DNA from: SZUA-545 sp050297855
GTDB lineage: Bacteria > Campylobacterota > Campylobacteria > Campylobacterales > SZUA-545
Length of the DNA stretch: 64,000 bases
Assembly: GCA_050297855.1 (NCBI GenBank)
Contig: JBNKTC010000008.1
Location: 1-64,000, forward strand
Direction: 5' to 3'
In this document: piece by piece, positions 16,935 to 25,306 of the stretch
Position numbering within the stretch: position 1 is the first letter of the stretch
Layout of the letters: every line of letters starts with the position of its first letter
Notes under the pieces: generated by a model
What the model saw: only the letters and a program-made list of their open reading frames with translations
The model's database searches: none
Told to the model about the DNA's origin: nothing
Position numbers and translations under genes: made by a program

Positions 16935-18407
16935 TTACGCTCTACCTTTAAGCATACCGTAAACGGTCATCGGTTTGAGCATATAGACTTTCAGGAACCA
17001 CATGATCCATCGTTCTTTTGTCGGATCCAGTGGGAAGGATGGTGTCGGTTTTTTCGTCCAGTTGAACTCGGCAAGCATAACCGTACCAAGACCTGTGATC
17101 AGAGGACATACCGTATAACCGTCGTATTTCGCTTCCAGCTCTTTGCCTTCCATGGCAGCGATCAGGTTCTCGCAGACGACTTTGTACTGCTTTCTGGCAC
17201 TACCGCCGGTTTTACCCATTGGAACGGCTGCAACGTCACCCAGTGCGAAGACGTTTGGATATTTAACGTGTTGGAGAGTCTCTTTATTGACAGGTACCCA
17301 GCCTTTGGCACTACCGATAGGGGATTCTGCGATCTCTTTTGGAGCAGCCATCGGTGGTGTGATGTGGAGGAAGTCGAACGGTACTTCGACATTTTCATGC
17401 TTAACGACCTCTTCATACATCTCAAGGTCAGCATCCCATGCACCTTTCTCTTTCCAGTGGTGATCGAATGTCGCGACTTTGTTCTCGACGTCGACAGCGA
17501 TCAGGTTGTGGGCATAGCTCCACTTCATGTTCCGTGCTTCATACTGCTTGACGATCGCTTCGTGGTACTCAGGTACCCCGAACATCTTACCGCCGTTTGG
17601 ATAGAAGTGCAGGTCAGCATTGTCACGTGCACCCGCTTCTCTCAGACGTGCGTCTGTAAGGTACATGATCTTTTTAGGGGCACCACCACATTTGATCGGT
17701 GTGTTAGGGTGTGTGAAGACACCTTTTACTTTTTTACCGCCTTTTGCATCGGCGATGAATTTTTGCATAGTAGCCCATGTGTCCACCGCGCCGTTTGCAA
17801 AGTAGAGGGATGTCACACCGTTTTTACCCAGGACTTTTCGTGCATTTTCAGACGCTTTTTCATCCAGGGAAAGAAGTGTACCGACCTCTTCAAGGCCTTT
17901 GATCTTACCGTAGTCAAGTTGCAGACCGGATGCAACTACGAGGAAGTCATAGCTTACTTCCTGACCGCCGCCTGTGACGACTTTGTTGCTTTCTGGATTA
18001 AACTCGACAGCTTTGTCTTTGATCCATTTAACACCGCTTGGCATGAAGTCAGCCGTGTGGTAGATGATGTCATCTTTTTCCCATACACCGCCGGCAACAA
18101 GTGTTTGCCCGGGCTGGTAGGAGACACTGATATCGTTTGGTTCGATGATCGTAATGTCTGGATTGCTTAGCTCATTTGAAAGTTTTGCCGCTGTAGCAAC
18201 ACCGGCAAGACCCCCACCGACGATAACGATTTTCCCTTTTGCACTGGAAGCATACGCTGCCGTCGCCGCTTTGGATTCGCTAGGGTTCAGCATAAATGCC
18301 GCACCGCCGAGTCCCGCGATTTTCAACGCGTCACGTCGTGACAGACCTTGATCTTTTAGCTCAGAATCGATCACATCGATCATTGATTCAATTTCTCTTT
18401 TTTCCAC
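16935..18407 (-). CDS. sqr: Sulfide:quinone oxidoreductase with twin-arginine signal
   Basis: 490 residues. Residues 1-50 form a Tat signal (SRRDALK with Arg24-Arg25, then a hydrophobic stretch), so the mature enzyme is periplasmic. The FAD fold shows GGGLAG at 64-69 and a second FAD motif ALGD at 388-391. Cys240 (PIKCGGAP) and Cys434 (YTVCPL) match the redox-active pair of sulfide:quinone reductases; the third Cys of some types is not evident. It oxidises sulfide to sulfur and passes electrons to quinone. FccB-type flavocytochrome subunits are related, but no cytochrome gene adjoins. The start is a GTG at 18407 after AAGG. A strong terminator follows. Confidence 0.88.
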   Translation of the reverse strand: MEKREIESMIDVIDSELKDQGLSRRDALKIAGLGGAAFMLNPSESKAATAAYASSAKGKIVIVGGGLAGVATAAKLSNELSNPDITIIEPNDISVSYQPGQTLVAGGVWEKDDIIYHTADFMPSGVKWIKDKAVEFNPESNKVVTGGGQEVSYDFLVVASGLQLDYGKIKGLEEVGTLLSLDEKASENARKVLGKNGVTSLYFANGAVDTWATMQKFIADAKGGKKVKGVFTHPNTPIKCGGAPKKIMYLTDARLREAGARDNADLHFYPNGGKMFGVPEYHEAIVKQYEARNMKWSYAHNLIAVDVENKVATFDHHWKEKGAWDADLEMYEEVVKHENVEVPFDFLHITPPMAAPKEIAESPIGSAKGWVPVNKETLQHVKYPNVFALGDVAAVPMGKTGGSARKQYKVVCENLIAAMEGKELEAKYDGYTVCPLITGLGTVMLAEFNWTKKPTPSFPLDPTKERWIMWFLKVYMLKPMTVYGMLKGRA

Positions 18408-18635
18408 GTTAAGCCTTTATATGAAATTCGAAGTAGAATAACAAACTTTTTATTAACCTAAGCTATAACTTTATGTAATATTAGGATAAAAAATGTCTGC
18501 AATTCATCCACCGACATACAGGAATAGTATGCCATTTCAACTTTTGTTCGTTTGAGTCAATTGTGATTTAAAATCAAGAAAGATGGAGTATTACCGAGGG
18601 TAACATAATGGTATAAAGTGCTTATTATTAAAGAA

Positions 18636-18652
18636 AGGAACACTATATGCTT
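18636..18652 (+). promoter_or_regulatory. Sigma54-type -24/-12 promoter of the orphan gene at 18675
   Basis: AGGAACACTATATGCTT has GG at 18637-18638 and GC at 18649-18650, exactly ten bases apart, and matches the Campylobacterota RpoN consensus (GGAAC, then TGCTT). Transcription would start near 18662, 13 bases before the ATG, and the ribosome site AAAGGAG would lie at the very 5' end of the message. Confidence 0.65.
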
Positions 18653-18674
18653 TTCTACCGCAAAGGAGTTTGCG

Positions 18675-19187
18675 ATGGAACTGAGTATGATAAACACCGT
18701 GTCAGACTTTAGCTATCAAAACCAGCGGCGAAACCCGGAGAGTCTGAATCCAAACGGCTTTAAAAACAGCGGGAACCTCTCCCTCGATGCCGCATCCAAT
18801 CTTCATGAATCGGGCGAATCGTCCATGCCTAATAACCCTTACAGCATCGACCAGGTCAGTGACGAGGCGTGGCAGACCTACGTCAAAGCGACCAAAGGGT
18901 TCGAACCGATGGCGGTGGATGCCACACAGAAACTGCTTTTTGAAGAGGAAGAGTTTGTCAACACGATGACCGATGCCCTTTCCCTGCTGGACTGGTCCAA
19001 GCGGGCCGATGTCCTGAGAGAGAATATTATCCTCCCCCAAAGTAGTGCGACGGAGATCCCCGAAAGTCAGAAGCGGATGATTGCCGATCAGATGAAATTG
19101 ATGATCAGCGCACAGAGCCGTATCCTGGATAACTTCAGTTTTTTAGCCCAGAGCGGCGGACCGATCTCGCTTAACCTTGTTGCATAA
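18675..19187 (+). CDS. Hypothetical protein, candidate sigma54-dependent flagellar gene
   Basis: 170 residues, no recognised family. The N-terminal 60 residues are Asn/Ser-rich and probably unstructured. The rest is predicted helical (from about residue 70), ending in a stretch with MIADQMKLMISAQSRILDN. There is no signal peptide or membrane span. The ATG at 18675 follows a perfect AAAGGAG. A well-formed sigma54 element lies immediately upstream; in Campylobacterota such promoters drive middle flagellar genes, so a flagellar or chaperone-like role is a fair guess but unproven. It is monocistronic, followed by a hairpin. Confidence 0.65.
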   Translation: MELSMINTVSDFSYQNQRRNPESLNPNGFKNSGNLSLDAASNLHESGESSMPNNPYSIDQVSDEAWQTYVKATKGFEPMAVDATQKLLFEEEEFVNTMTDALSLLDWSKRADVLRENIILPQSSATEIPESQKRMIADQMKLMISAQSRILDNFSFLAQSGGPISLNLVA

Positions 19188-19228
19188 GAGGGAGTTGTTA
19201 ATAGCTGTGTCGTAAACAGAGGATGGTG

Positions 19229-19254
19229 GGATAACGACGCACTTGCCGTTATCC
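19229..19254. terminator. Hairpin between convergent genes, possible terminator
   Basis: GGATAACG and CGTTATCC form an 8-base stem with a 10-base loop in the 113-base gap between two convergent genes. Neither side has a T-run, so a terminator role is uncertain. Confidence 0.4.
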
Positions 19255-19300
19255 ATCGGTGGTGAATAGAAATGAGAGGTTTTGTTCTGTGAGGCTGCTC

Positions 19301-19753
19301 TTATAAAGCGGCCAGTACGCTCTTGACGCATTCGCTGACACGTTTTCCATCCGCCCGCGTCCCGATCTTTCCTTTTGCGGCACCCATTACTTTACCCATA
19401 TCTTTGGGACTTTGGGCTCCCACTTCACTGACGATCTCCTTGACCACGGCTTCCAGTTCGGCATCGTCAAGCTGTTTGGGCAGATACGCTTTGAGGACTT
19501 CGATCTCGCCCGTCTCTTTTTCGTAGAGTTCGTCCCGGCCGGCCTCTTTATACTGGCTTGCCGCTTCGTCCCGCTGTTTGATCAGCTTCTGGATCAGGCT
19601 TTCGACGGCTGCATCAGTTGTCTCTTCTCGGGTGTCGACTTCCTGCTGTTTGATCGCAGCCGTCAGGCTTCTTAGGGTGTCTCTTTTAAAGGCATCTTTG
19701 TTCTTCATCGCCTCTTTGACGTCATCTTTGATTTTTTTTAACAGATCGCTCAT
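19301..19753 (-). CDS. yqeY: GatB/YqeY domain protein
   Basis: 150 residues, typical for free-standing YqeY proteins. The family motifs KRDTLRSL near the N terminus, EYLPKQL-like KAYLPKQLDD in the centre, and MGKVMGAAKGKIGTRADG towards the C terminus are all present. YqeY is related to the tRNA-binding tail domain of GatB, but its own role is not settled. It may assist aminoacyl-tRNA handling. It is divergent from flgH, with 64 bases between the starts. Confidence 0.9.
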   Translation of the reverse strand: MSDLLKKIKDDVKEAMKNKDAFKRDTLRSLTAAIKQQEVDTREETTDAAVESLIQKLIKQRDEAASQYKEAGRDELYEKETGEIEVLKAYLPKQLDDAELEAVVKEIVSEVGAQSPKDMGKVMGAAKGKIGTRADGKRVSECVKSVLAAL

Positions 19754-19768
19754 CTATTGCCTTTAAAG

Positions 19769-19785
19769 TGGAATTTTTTTTGCTT
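19769..19785 (+). promoter_or_regulatory. Sigma54-type -24/-12 promoter of flgH
   Basis: TGGAATTTTTTTTGCTT has GG at 19770-19771 and GC at 19782-19783 with the exact ten-base spacing, and matches the Campylobacterota RpoN consensus. Transcription would start near 19795, 23 bases before the flgH start. flgH is RpoN-dependent in Campylobacter, which supports the call. Confidence 0.7.
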
Positions 19786-19817
19786 GGATTATACCATATA
19801 ATGATAAGGACACTCCA

Positions 19818-20528
19818 TTGAAACCGTTACTGATACTATCCGCACTGATACTGGTCTCCTTTACGGGATGTTCCAAGTCCATCGTCGAACCCGATATCGA
19901 CTTCAAGGCACCCAAGTATGTCGAGGAGATGCCCTCCCGCGAGGTCGAAGAGAATAACAACCTCGGCAGTATCTACGGTCAGGGGGACAACCCGCTCTTC
20001 TCCGACCGCAAGGCGATGCGTGTCAATGACATCGTAACGATCCAGATCGTCGAGAGTGCCACCGCCTCCTCCACAGGGACCAAGGCCCTGGCCAAGGAGA
20101 GTGAGACGGCCATGGGCCCGGGTGTCTTTACCTACGGCGGCGGGGATAAGACGATGGGAAATCTTAACAATAACCTCAACCAGTATCTCGGGATGGGCGC
20201 ATCCTGGGGCAGTACCTCCGATTTTACCGGGAGCGGGACGACCAACCGAAACGAAAACTTTCAGACCAATATCACCGCCCGTATCGTCAAGATCCTGCAT
20301 AACGGCAACTACTTCGTATCGGGGCGTCGTGAACTGCTGATCAACGGAGAGAAGCAGATCATGCAGATCAGCGGGGTGATCCGGCCCGATGATATCGACC
20401 CGACCAATATGATCTCTTCGACCCAGATCGCCGATGCCAAGATCCTCTATAAGACCGAAGGGGATATCGACCGCAGCACCAACGAGGGGTGGGCGGCCAA
20501 ATTCCTCAGTGCCGTCTGGCCCTTCTGA
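19818..20528 (+). CDS. flgH: Flagellar L-ring protein FlgH
   Basis: 236 residues. A signal peptide ends in the lipobox FTGC (Cys18), so it is an outer-membrane lipoprotein. FlgH hallmarks follow: NPLFSDRKAMRVNDIVTI near residue 60, and the end segment with INGEKQIMQISGVIRPDDID. FlgH builds the L-ring through which the flagellar rod passes the outer membrane. The start is a TTG at 19818 after AAGGA; no ATG preserves the signal peptide. A sigma54 promoter precedes it. Confidence 0.95.
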   Translation: MKPLLILSALILVSFTGCSKSIVEPDIDFKAPKYVEEMPSREVEENNNLGSIYGQGDNPLFSDRKAMRVNDIVTIQIVESATASSTGTKALAKESETAMGPGVFTYGGGDKTMGNLNNNLNQYLGMGASWGSTSDFTGSGTTNRNENFQTNITARIVKILHNGNYFVSGRRELLINGEKQIMQISGVIRPDDIDPTNMISSTQIADAKILYKTEGDIDRSTNEGWAAKFLSAVWPF

Positions 20529-20565
20529 TAACCGGAATATGACACCGGCGTGAGAGCCGATGTGC

Positions 20566-20571
20566 TATAAT
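20566..20571 (+). promoter_or_regulatory. Probable -10 box for the DedA-yidD-MBL operon
   Basis: A perfect TATAAT lies 25 bases before the DedA gene start in the 67-base gap after flgH. No clear -35 box is seen. Confidence 0.45.
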
Positions 20572-20595
20572 CTCCTAAAAAAATAGGGGAGAGAT

Positions 20596-21210
20596 ATGCT
20601 GGAGGCCCTGGCCCACTACCTGCTGGACCTGACGGTCCAGATCGGCTATATCGGGATCTTTGTCGCACTGTTCCTGGTCTTTACGTTCGTGCCGCTGCCC
20701 AGCCAGTTGGTATTGATCCCCGCAGGCTACCTTGCCCATCAGGGGACACTGGAGCTCTGGTGGGTGATCGGTTCGGGGACCCTTGGGGGTATCGGCGGGG
20801 CCCACTTCAACTACTTCCTCGCCCACTTCTTCGGGCGGGCGTTTATCCTCAAGTACGGCCACTACGTACTGATCAAAGAGGCGGTGTTTAAACGGGTGGA
20901 GAAGTTTTTTGACGTCCACGGCGCCTTTTCGGTCGCCATCGCCTTTATCAGCCCCGGGATTGGACAGCTGGCTTCCCTGCCTGCCGGTGCGGCTGGGATG
21001 AACCGGCGTATCTTCTTTTTTGCCGCGGTCTTCGGCTCCTTCGTCTGGAACTGTATGATGGTCTTCTCAGGGTACTACTTCGGGGCGTACCAGGAGTGGA
21101 TATTTGATCATATCGGTCTTCTTTTTGCAGGGCTGTTCCTCTTTATGATGCTGATTGCAGCAGTCTATTTCTACTACCACTATCTAAAAAATGGCAAAAA
21201 GCATATTTAG
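20596..21210 (+). CDS. DedA family membrane protein
   Basis: 204 residues with four to five membrane spans. It has the SNARE-associated/DedA signature: a re-entrant segment with VPLPSQLVLIPAGYLA (about 36-51), the mid-segment HFFGRAFILKYG, and FISPGIGQLASLPAGAAGM near 115-135 in place of the usual R-x-x-P-x-x-R. DedA proteins are needed for membrane lipid homeostasis; some are undecaprenyl phosphate or polyprenyl-lipid flippases. Inner membrane. It starts after GGGGAGAG and overlaps yidD by 20 bases. Confidence 0.85.
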   Translation: MLEALAHYLLDLTVQIGYIGIFVALFLVFTFVPLPSQLVLIPAGYLAHQGTLELWWVIGSGTLGGIGGAHFNYFLAHFFGRAFILKYGHYVLIKEAVFKRVEKFFDVHGAFSVAIAFISPGIGQLASLPAGAAGMNRRIFFFAAVFGSFVWNCMMVFSGYYFGAYQEWIFDHIGLLFAGLFLFMMLIAAVYFYYHYLKNGKKHI

Positions 21211-21532
21211 GTTCCTGATCCGTTTCTACCAGAGGGTACTCTCCCCCATTACCCCGGGGAACTGCCGCTACTATCCCAGCTGTTCGGAGTATGCCCTGAC
21301 AGAGTTCGAGACCCGCCACTGGCTGCCGGCCCTGGTCGCGTCGGTCCTGCGTATCCTGCGCTGCAACCAGCTCTTTCCGGGAGGATTTGACTACCCGAAA
21401 AAGCGGTTTGTTTTCCGTCGTTCTCCCCTGGCCCCGAGTGAGAAGTGGGGGAAGAAGACACGATTTTACCTCTTCCCGTGCGGGAAGGAAGAGGTTTTTG
21501 TGATTAAAGTTCTGAACAATTACCATCCGTAA
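21191..21532 (+). CDS. yidD: Membrane protein insertion efficiency factor YidD
   Basis: 113 residues. The YidD signature is clear: IRFYQRVLSPITPGNCRYYPSC, with Cys25 and Cys31, followed by SEYALTEFE and a second segment with RILRCNQLFPGGFDYP. The C terminus is about 30 residues longer than in E. coli and basic. YidD is an amphipathic inner-membrane protein that helps YidC-mediated insertion. It overlaps the DedA gene by 20 bases, so it is translated from the same message. It is usually next to rnpA and yidC; here it has moved away from them. Confidence 0.93.
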   Translation: MAKSIFRFLIRFYQRVLSPITPGNCRYYPSCSEYALTEFETRHWLPALVASVLRILRCNQLFPGGFDYPKKRFVFRRSPLAPSEKWGKKTRFYLFPCGKEEVFVIKVLNNYHP

Positions 21533-21549
21533 AAGATAAAGGAGTATTT

Positions 21550-22176
21550 TTGACTGTAGAGTATAAGCCCATGGGGCCGTATATGACCAACTGCTATATT
21601 GTGACCAAAGGGGACAGATCCCTGATCATCGACCCGGGTGTCGGGGCATACGAATGGGTAGCCTCCCATGCCGTAAATCCCGTGGCCATCCTCAATACCC
21701 ACGGCCATTTTGACCACGTCTGGAGCAATGCGGAGACCAAAGAGAAACTGGGTATCCCGATCTATGTACCCGCGGAGGATGCCTTTATGCTGCAGAACGA
21801 TCCCCTGGGGCAGGGGACACCTTCCAGCGAACCCGATGTCCTGGTGGAAGGGGACCGCCGTTTTGAACTGGAGGGGTTTGACATCGAGTATATCCATGTC
21901 CCGGGGCATACGCCGGGGACCTCCTTGATCGTCATCGACAAAGAGACGATCTTCAGCGGCGATTTTATCTTCCGGGGCTCCATCGGGCGCGTCGACTTTC
22001 CCTATTCCGATCCCCTGGCGATGAAAAAGAGCATCGAGAAGTTCCTCACCCGTTTCCAGGAGGAGATGGTGATCTATCCCGGCCATAACGAACCGACTTC
22101 GGTCACCGAAGCCAGAAGCATGCTCCCCGGCTGGATCCGTCACCTCAACATGACCCTGAATTACGCAAGAGAGTAG
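21550..22176 (+). CDS. MBL-fold metallohydrolase (glyoxalase II-like)
   Basis: 208 residues with the metal motif THGHFDHV (His51, His53, Asp55, His56) and further ligands in GHTPGTS and YPGHNEPT. This pattern is that of the short glyoxalase II-like group (YcbL type), which hydrolyse thioesters such as lactoylglutathione or related compounds. The true substrate is not known. The start is a TTG at 21550 after AAAGGAG, 17 bases after the yidD stop, so it belongs to the same operon. Confidence 0.85.
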   Translation: MTVEYKPMGPYMTNCYIVTKGDRSLIIDPGVGAYEWVASHAVNPVAILNTHGHFDHVWSNAETKEKLGIPIYVPAEDAFMLQNDPLGQGTPSSEPDVLVEGDRRFELEGFDIEYIHVPGHTPGTSLIVIDKETIFSGDFIFRGSIGRVDFPYSDPLAMKKSIEKFLTRFQEEMVIYPGHNEPTSVTEARSMLPGWIRHLNMTLNYARE

Positions 22177-22229
22177 TTTATAGTTGTAGGAGCAGAGTCA
22201 TTTTGAGATTTAGCTGGGTTTAGTCCCCT

Positions 22230-22325
22230 GCCTCGAAGAGGTAGGCTTGTGTGCTCACTGCATTGTGCGATTTTGCTTCGCTGCATGTACCTTAGCGGTT
22301 AGCGTAGTATTGGTGGCTTTCCCCC
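22230..22325 (-). repeat. Dispersed intergenic repeat, copy A
   Basis: The 163-base gap before the thioesterase gene holds, on the minus strand, CTACGCTAACCGCTAAGG followed by CGCACAATGCAGTGAGCACA. The first motif matches copies B (about 35836) and C (about 52860); the second matches copy B in 16 of 20 bases. No reading frame or RNA family is recognised. Confidence 0.55.
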
Positions 22326-22339
22326 CCAATGCGTATAAA

Positions 22340-22828
22340 CTATGAAAGCTTAATAGAGAGCGGATGGTGTTCAAGCACCACGACGGTAAACTCCCCTTCA
22401 AAGAACTTGATGTTATTAAAATAACCCACGACCATGATGTTGCGTTTCCGGGTGTCTTTTTGCAGGGCGGTCGCTTCGAATATTGCTTCGTCGTTGACGC
22501 TCAGCGGTGCCAGGAAGTTCGTCTTTGAAACGGCCAGGATAGCGGTGGAGACGTTGACAGCGGCCATGGCAGCGTAGTTGGCAGCACCGAAGATAAAGCC
22601 CGAGTGGATCATACCGCGGCGGTCGACGACCATATCCTCGGTTGCCGTAAAGTGTACTTTGGCATACCCCTCTTCCAGCTCTTCGAGGGTCCCGGTCAGG
22701 GACTGGTTGATCTCATAATGGCTGACAAGTTCGTTCTCTTCGAGGTCTTTACTGACACTCTCCGCGTCTTCCTCTCCATAGAGGTCCTGTTCTTCGACCT
22801 CTTCTCCGGTAATATCGTCAATCATCAC
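22340..22828 (-). CDS. PaaI-type hotdog-fold thioesterase
   Basis: 162 residues. An acidic N-terminal extension of about 40 residues precedes a hotdog domain with the PaaI/DUF4442-like stretch RRGMIHSGFIFGAANYAAM (about 83-101) and FLAPLSVNDEAIFEA. Hotdog proteins of this group hydrolyse acyl-CoA or acyl-ACP thioesters; the substrate here is unknown. It overlaps the cmoB stop by 4 bases (ATGA), so the two genes are cotranscribed. Confidence 0.78.
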   Translation of the reverse strand: MMIDDITGEEVEEQDLYGEEDAESVSKDLEENELVSHYEINQSLTGTLEELEEGYAKVHFTATEDMVVDRRGMIHSGFIFGAANYAAMAAVNVSTAILAVSKTNFLAPLSVNDEAIFEATALQKDTRKRNIMVVGYFNNIKFFEGEFTVVVLEHHPLSIKLS

Positions 22829-23727
22829 ACTCTCCTGGCTTTAACGTAGGCGCGTATCGGGGCGGGATAGCCCTCTATCGTTTTGCTACTATCGTCACTT
22901 TGGAGGAAATTGTTTAGGCTAAATGAGTCGATCCACTCCGTTTTTCGCTGTTCTTCGGTATCGGTAGGCTTGAGCGCCAGCACCTCGATATCCTCAAAAC
23001 CGGCCCTGTATAGCCAGTTTTTAAGCGCCGGGACCGTGGGGAGGAAGAAGACGTTGCGCATGGCAGCGTAGCGCTCTTTTGGAAAGAGGCAGAGCTCTTC
23101 CTCCCCCTCGATGACGATCGTGTCGATGATGATCTCGCCGTTCTTATTGAGGGAGCGGTAAAGCGATTTGAGCGATGCGACGGGGTCGCTGCGGTGGTAG
23201 AGGACTCCCAGGCAGAAGATGACGTCAAAGGTGTGGTGGTAGTGTTCGATATGCTCGATCCCCAGTAGTTCGTATTCGACGATGTCACTTTTTACGAAGT
23301 GGTTGACAAAAAGAAACTGCAGGTAGGTAAGTGCCGAGGGGTCGAATCCGATGACCCGCTTGGGTTTTTGCTCCAGCATACGGAACATGTAGTAGCCGTT
23401 GTTGCAGCCGACATCCGCGACGACCTTCTCCTTTAGATCGATATGGGGCGCGATCAGGTCGTATTTGATGTTGCTCTGCCACTCCGTGTCGATAAAGATG
23501 TCGCAGATATCAAAGGGACCTTTGCGCCACGGTTTGAGTGCTTTGGCTGTCTCCAGGACCGTACTTCGCGTCGCCTCGTCGATATCGGCTTTGACCGTGA
23601 CGGCATCGTCAAACCGGATATCGGTGACGGTGATTTCCGGTAGGGCTTTTACCCGTTCGTATCCGGGGGCGATATTTTTCCAGGTGAGCCATTTCCGGCG
23701 CTCCTCTTTGATCGGTTCAAGATCCAA
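22825..23727 (-). CDS. cmoB: tRNA U34 carboxymethyltransferase CmoB
   Basis: 300 residues. The methyltransferase core shows VADVGCNNGYYM (103-114), and the CmoB-specific segments WRKGPFDI (67-74), DTEWQSNIKYD (80-90) and CLGVLYHRSDP are present. CmoB moves a carboxymethyl group from carboxy-S-adenosylmethionine to 5-hydroxyuridine 34 in tRNA, giving cmo5U. The cmoA gene that makes the donor is not in the window. The start at 23727 lies 14 bases downstream of the small lipoprotein gene. Confidence 0.92.
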   Translation of the reverse strand: MDLEPIKEERRKWLTWKNIAPGYERVKALPEITVTDIRFDDAVTVKADIDEATRSTVLETAKALKPWRKGPFDICDIFIDTEWQSNIKYDLIAPHIDLKEKVVADVGCNNGYYMFRMLEQKPKRVIGFDPSALTYLQFLFVNHFVKSDIVEYELLGIEHIEHYHHTFDVIFCLGVLYHRSDPVASLKSLYRSLNKNGEIIIDTIVIEGEEELCLFPKERYAAMRNVFFLPTVPALKNWLYRAGFEDIEVLALKPTDTEEQRKTEWIDSFSLNNFLQSDDSSKTIEGYPAPIRAYVKARRV

Positions 23728-23741
23728 AAAAAATCCTTGTG

Positions 23742-23960
23742 TCAGTTGCAGTTGATACAGTCTTTGATGACGGAGTCGTCACCCTTGGCACCTTCACAGC
23801 GGTTATAGACGTTGTTTTTCGGGCACTCGCGGTGGTAGATCCCCATGGAGTCATAATACTCCTTACAGTCGTGGTAGTAGTGGGTGGAGACGCCGCAGTC
23901 ATTGACGAAGGAACAGCCGCCAAAAAGCAGGGCGAGGGTGAAGGCTATAATTGTTTTCAT
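23742..23960 (-). CDS. Small Cys-rich lipoprotein, 72 residues
   Basis: The chain begins with a signal peptide and lipobox FGGC (Cys15), followed by a hydrophilic domain with about six further cysteines and several Tyr, His and Asp residues. The Cys content suggests disulfides in the periplasm. No family is recognised. I chose the ATG at 23960 over an upstream in-frame start because the signal peptide begins there; the ribosome site is weak, and TATACT stands close upstream, so the leader would be very short. It is divergent from hemL. Confidence 0.6.
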   Translation of the reverse strand: MKTIIAFTLALLFGGCSFVNDCGVSTHYYHDCKEYYDSMGIYHRECPKNNVYNRCEGAKGDDSVIKDCINCN

Positions 23961-24019
23961 ACTAGGAATAGTATACAATCGCACCTTATAAAGAACAGGT
24001 TTTTTAAAGGACGATAAGC

Positions 24020-25306
24020 ATGAACCATGAGAAGAGCAGAGCAGCATTCGAAGCGGCACGGGAAGTGATTCCGGGGGGCGTGGACTCCCCGGTCCGCGCT
24101 TTCAGTGCCGTCGGCGGGTATCCGCCCTTTATCTCCCACGGCAAAGGAGCGGAGATCTTCGATATCGACGGGAACGCCTACATCGACTATGTGCAGAGCT
24201 GGGGGCCGCTGATCCTGGGGCATGCGGATGCGGATATTGAAAACGCCGTGATCGAGACAGTCAAAAAGGGGCTCAGTTTCGGGGCCCCGACCAATGCAGA
24301 GACGGAACTGGCCAAAGAGGTGATCGACCTTTACCCGTTCATGGACAAGCTGCGGTTTGTCAGCTCAGGTACGGAAGCGGTCATGTCGGCGATCCGCCTG
24401 GCGCGCGGCTTTACGGGACGGGACGATATCGTCAAGTTCGTCGGCTGCTACCACGGCCACAGCGACTCCCTGCTGGTCCAGGCGGGAAGCGGAGCGGCGA
24501 CGTTCGGAACGCCTAGCTCCCCGGGGGTCCCGGCGGATCTGACTAAGCATACGCTGCTGGCGGAGTACAACAACCTAGAGAGTGTCAAAAAATGTTTTAC
24601 CGACAGCGACAACATCGCCTGCATCATCATCGAACCGATTGCCGGGAATATGGGACTGGTCCCGGCGGATATCGAGTTTCTCGAGGGCCTGCGCAGACTG
24701 TGCGACGACAACGGGGCCCTGCTGATCTTTGACGAGGTCATGAGCGGGTTCCGTGCCGGGCTGAACGGGGCGATGGCACACACATCCGTTGTCCCCGACA
24801 TGGCGACGTTCGGGAAGGTTATCGGGGCGGGGATGCCCGTCGGCGCCTTCGGCGCGCGTCGCGAGATCATGGCGCATCTCTCCCCCGAAGGGCCGGTCTA
24901 CCAGGCGGGGACGCTCAGCGGCAATCCCGTGGCGATGGCAGCGGGGATCGCATCCCTTAAAAAACTCAAGGCCAACCCGGGGATATATAAGGAGCTCGAA
25001 GCCAAGGCGATCCGCCTGACTAACGGTCTGCAAATGGCAGCCAAGGAGGCGGGCGTGGCGATCCAGACCAATGTCCGCGGCAGCATGTTCGGCTTCTTTT
25101 TCTCCGAAAGCCCGGTTAAGAACTTTGCCGATGCGGCCAAGTGCGACGGGGAGTTTTTCGCCAGGTTCCACCAAGGGATGCTCGAAGAGGGAGTCTACCT
25201 CGCCTGTTCCCTTTTTGAAGCCGGCTTTATCTCCACGACGACGACCGATGCGATGATCGACAAAACGATCGCCGCGGCGGAAAAAGTGCTGAAGAGTATC
25301 GCATGA
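24020..25306 (+). CDS. hemL: Glutamate-1-semialdehyde 2,1-aminomutase
   Basis: 428 residues, the family's usual length. The class III aminotransferase fold shows the SGTEAVMSAIRLAR segment (116-129), the GCYHGHSD loop (142-149) and the PLP lysine at 266 in TFGKVIGAGMPVGA. It converts glutamate-1-semialdehyde to 5-aminolevulinate, the first committed tetrapyrrole precursor in the C5 pathway. The ATG at 24020 follows AAAGGA. Its stop overlaps the next gene by 4 bases (ATGA). Confidence 0.97.
   Translation: MNHEKSRAAFEAAREVIPGGVDSPVRAFSAVGGYPPFISHGKGAEIFDIDGNAYIDYVQSWGPLILGHADADIENAVIETVKKGLSFGAPTNAETELAKEVIDLYPFMDKLRFVSSGTEAVMSAIRLARGFTGRDDIVKFVGCYHGHSDSLLVQAGSGAATFGTPSSPGVPADLTKHTLLAEYNNLESVKKCFTDSDNIACIIIEPIAGNMGLVPADIEFLEGLRRLCDDNGALLIFDEVMSGFRAGLNGAMAHTSVVPDMATFGKVIGAGMPVGAFGARREIMAHLSPEGPVYQAGTLSGNPVAMAAGIASLKKLKANPGIYKELEAKAIRLTNGLQMAAKEAGVAIQTNVRGSMFGFFFSESPVKNFADAAKCDGEFFARFHQGMLEEGVYLACSLFEAGFISTTTTDAMIDKTIAAAEKVLKSIA

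Noticed and set aside
16917..18170. 417-codon plus-strand frame opposite sqr
   Set aside because: Runs through the sqr terminator and sqr itself; no family features.
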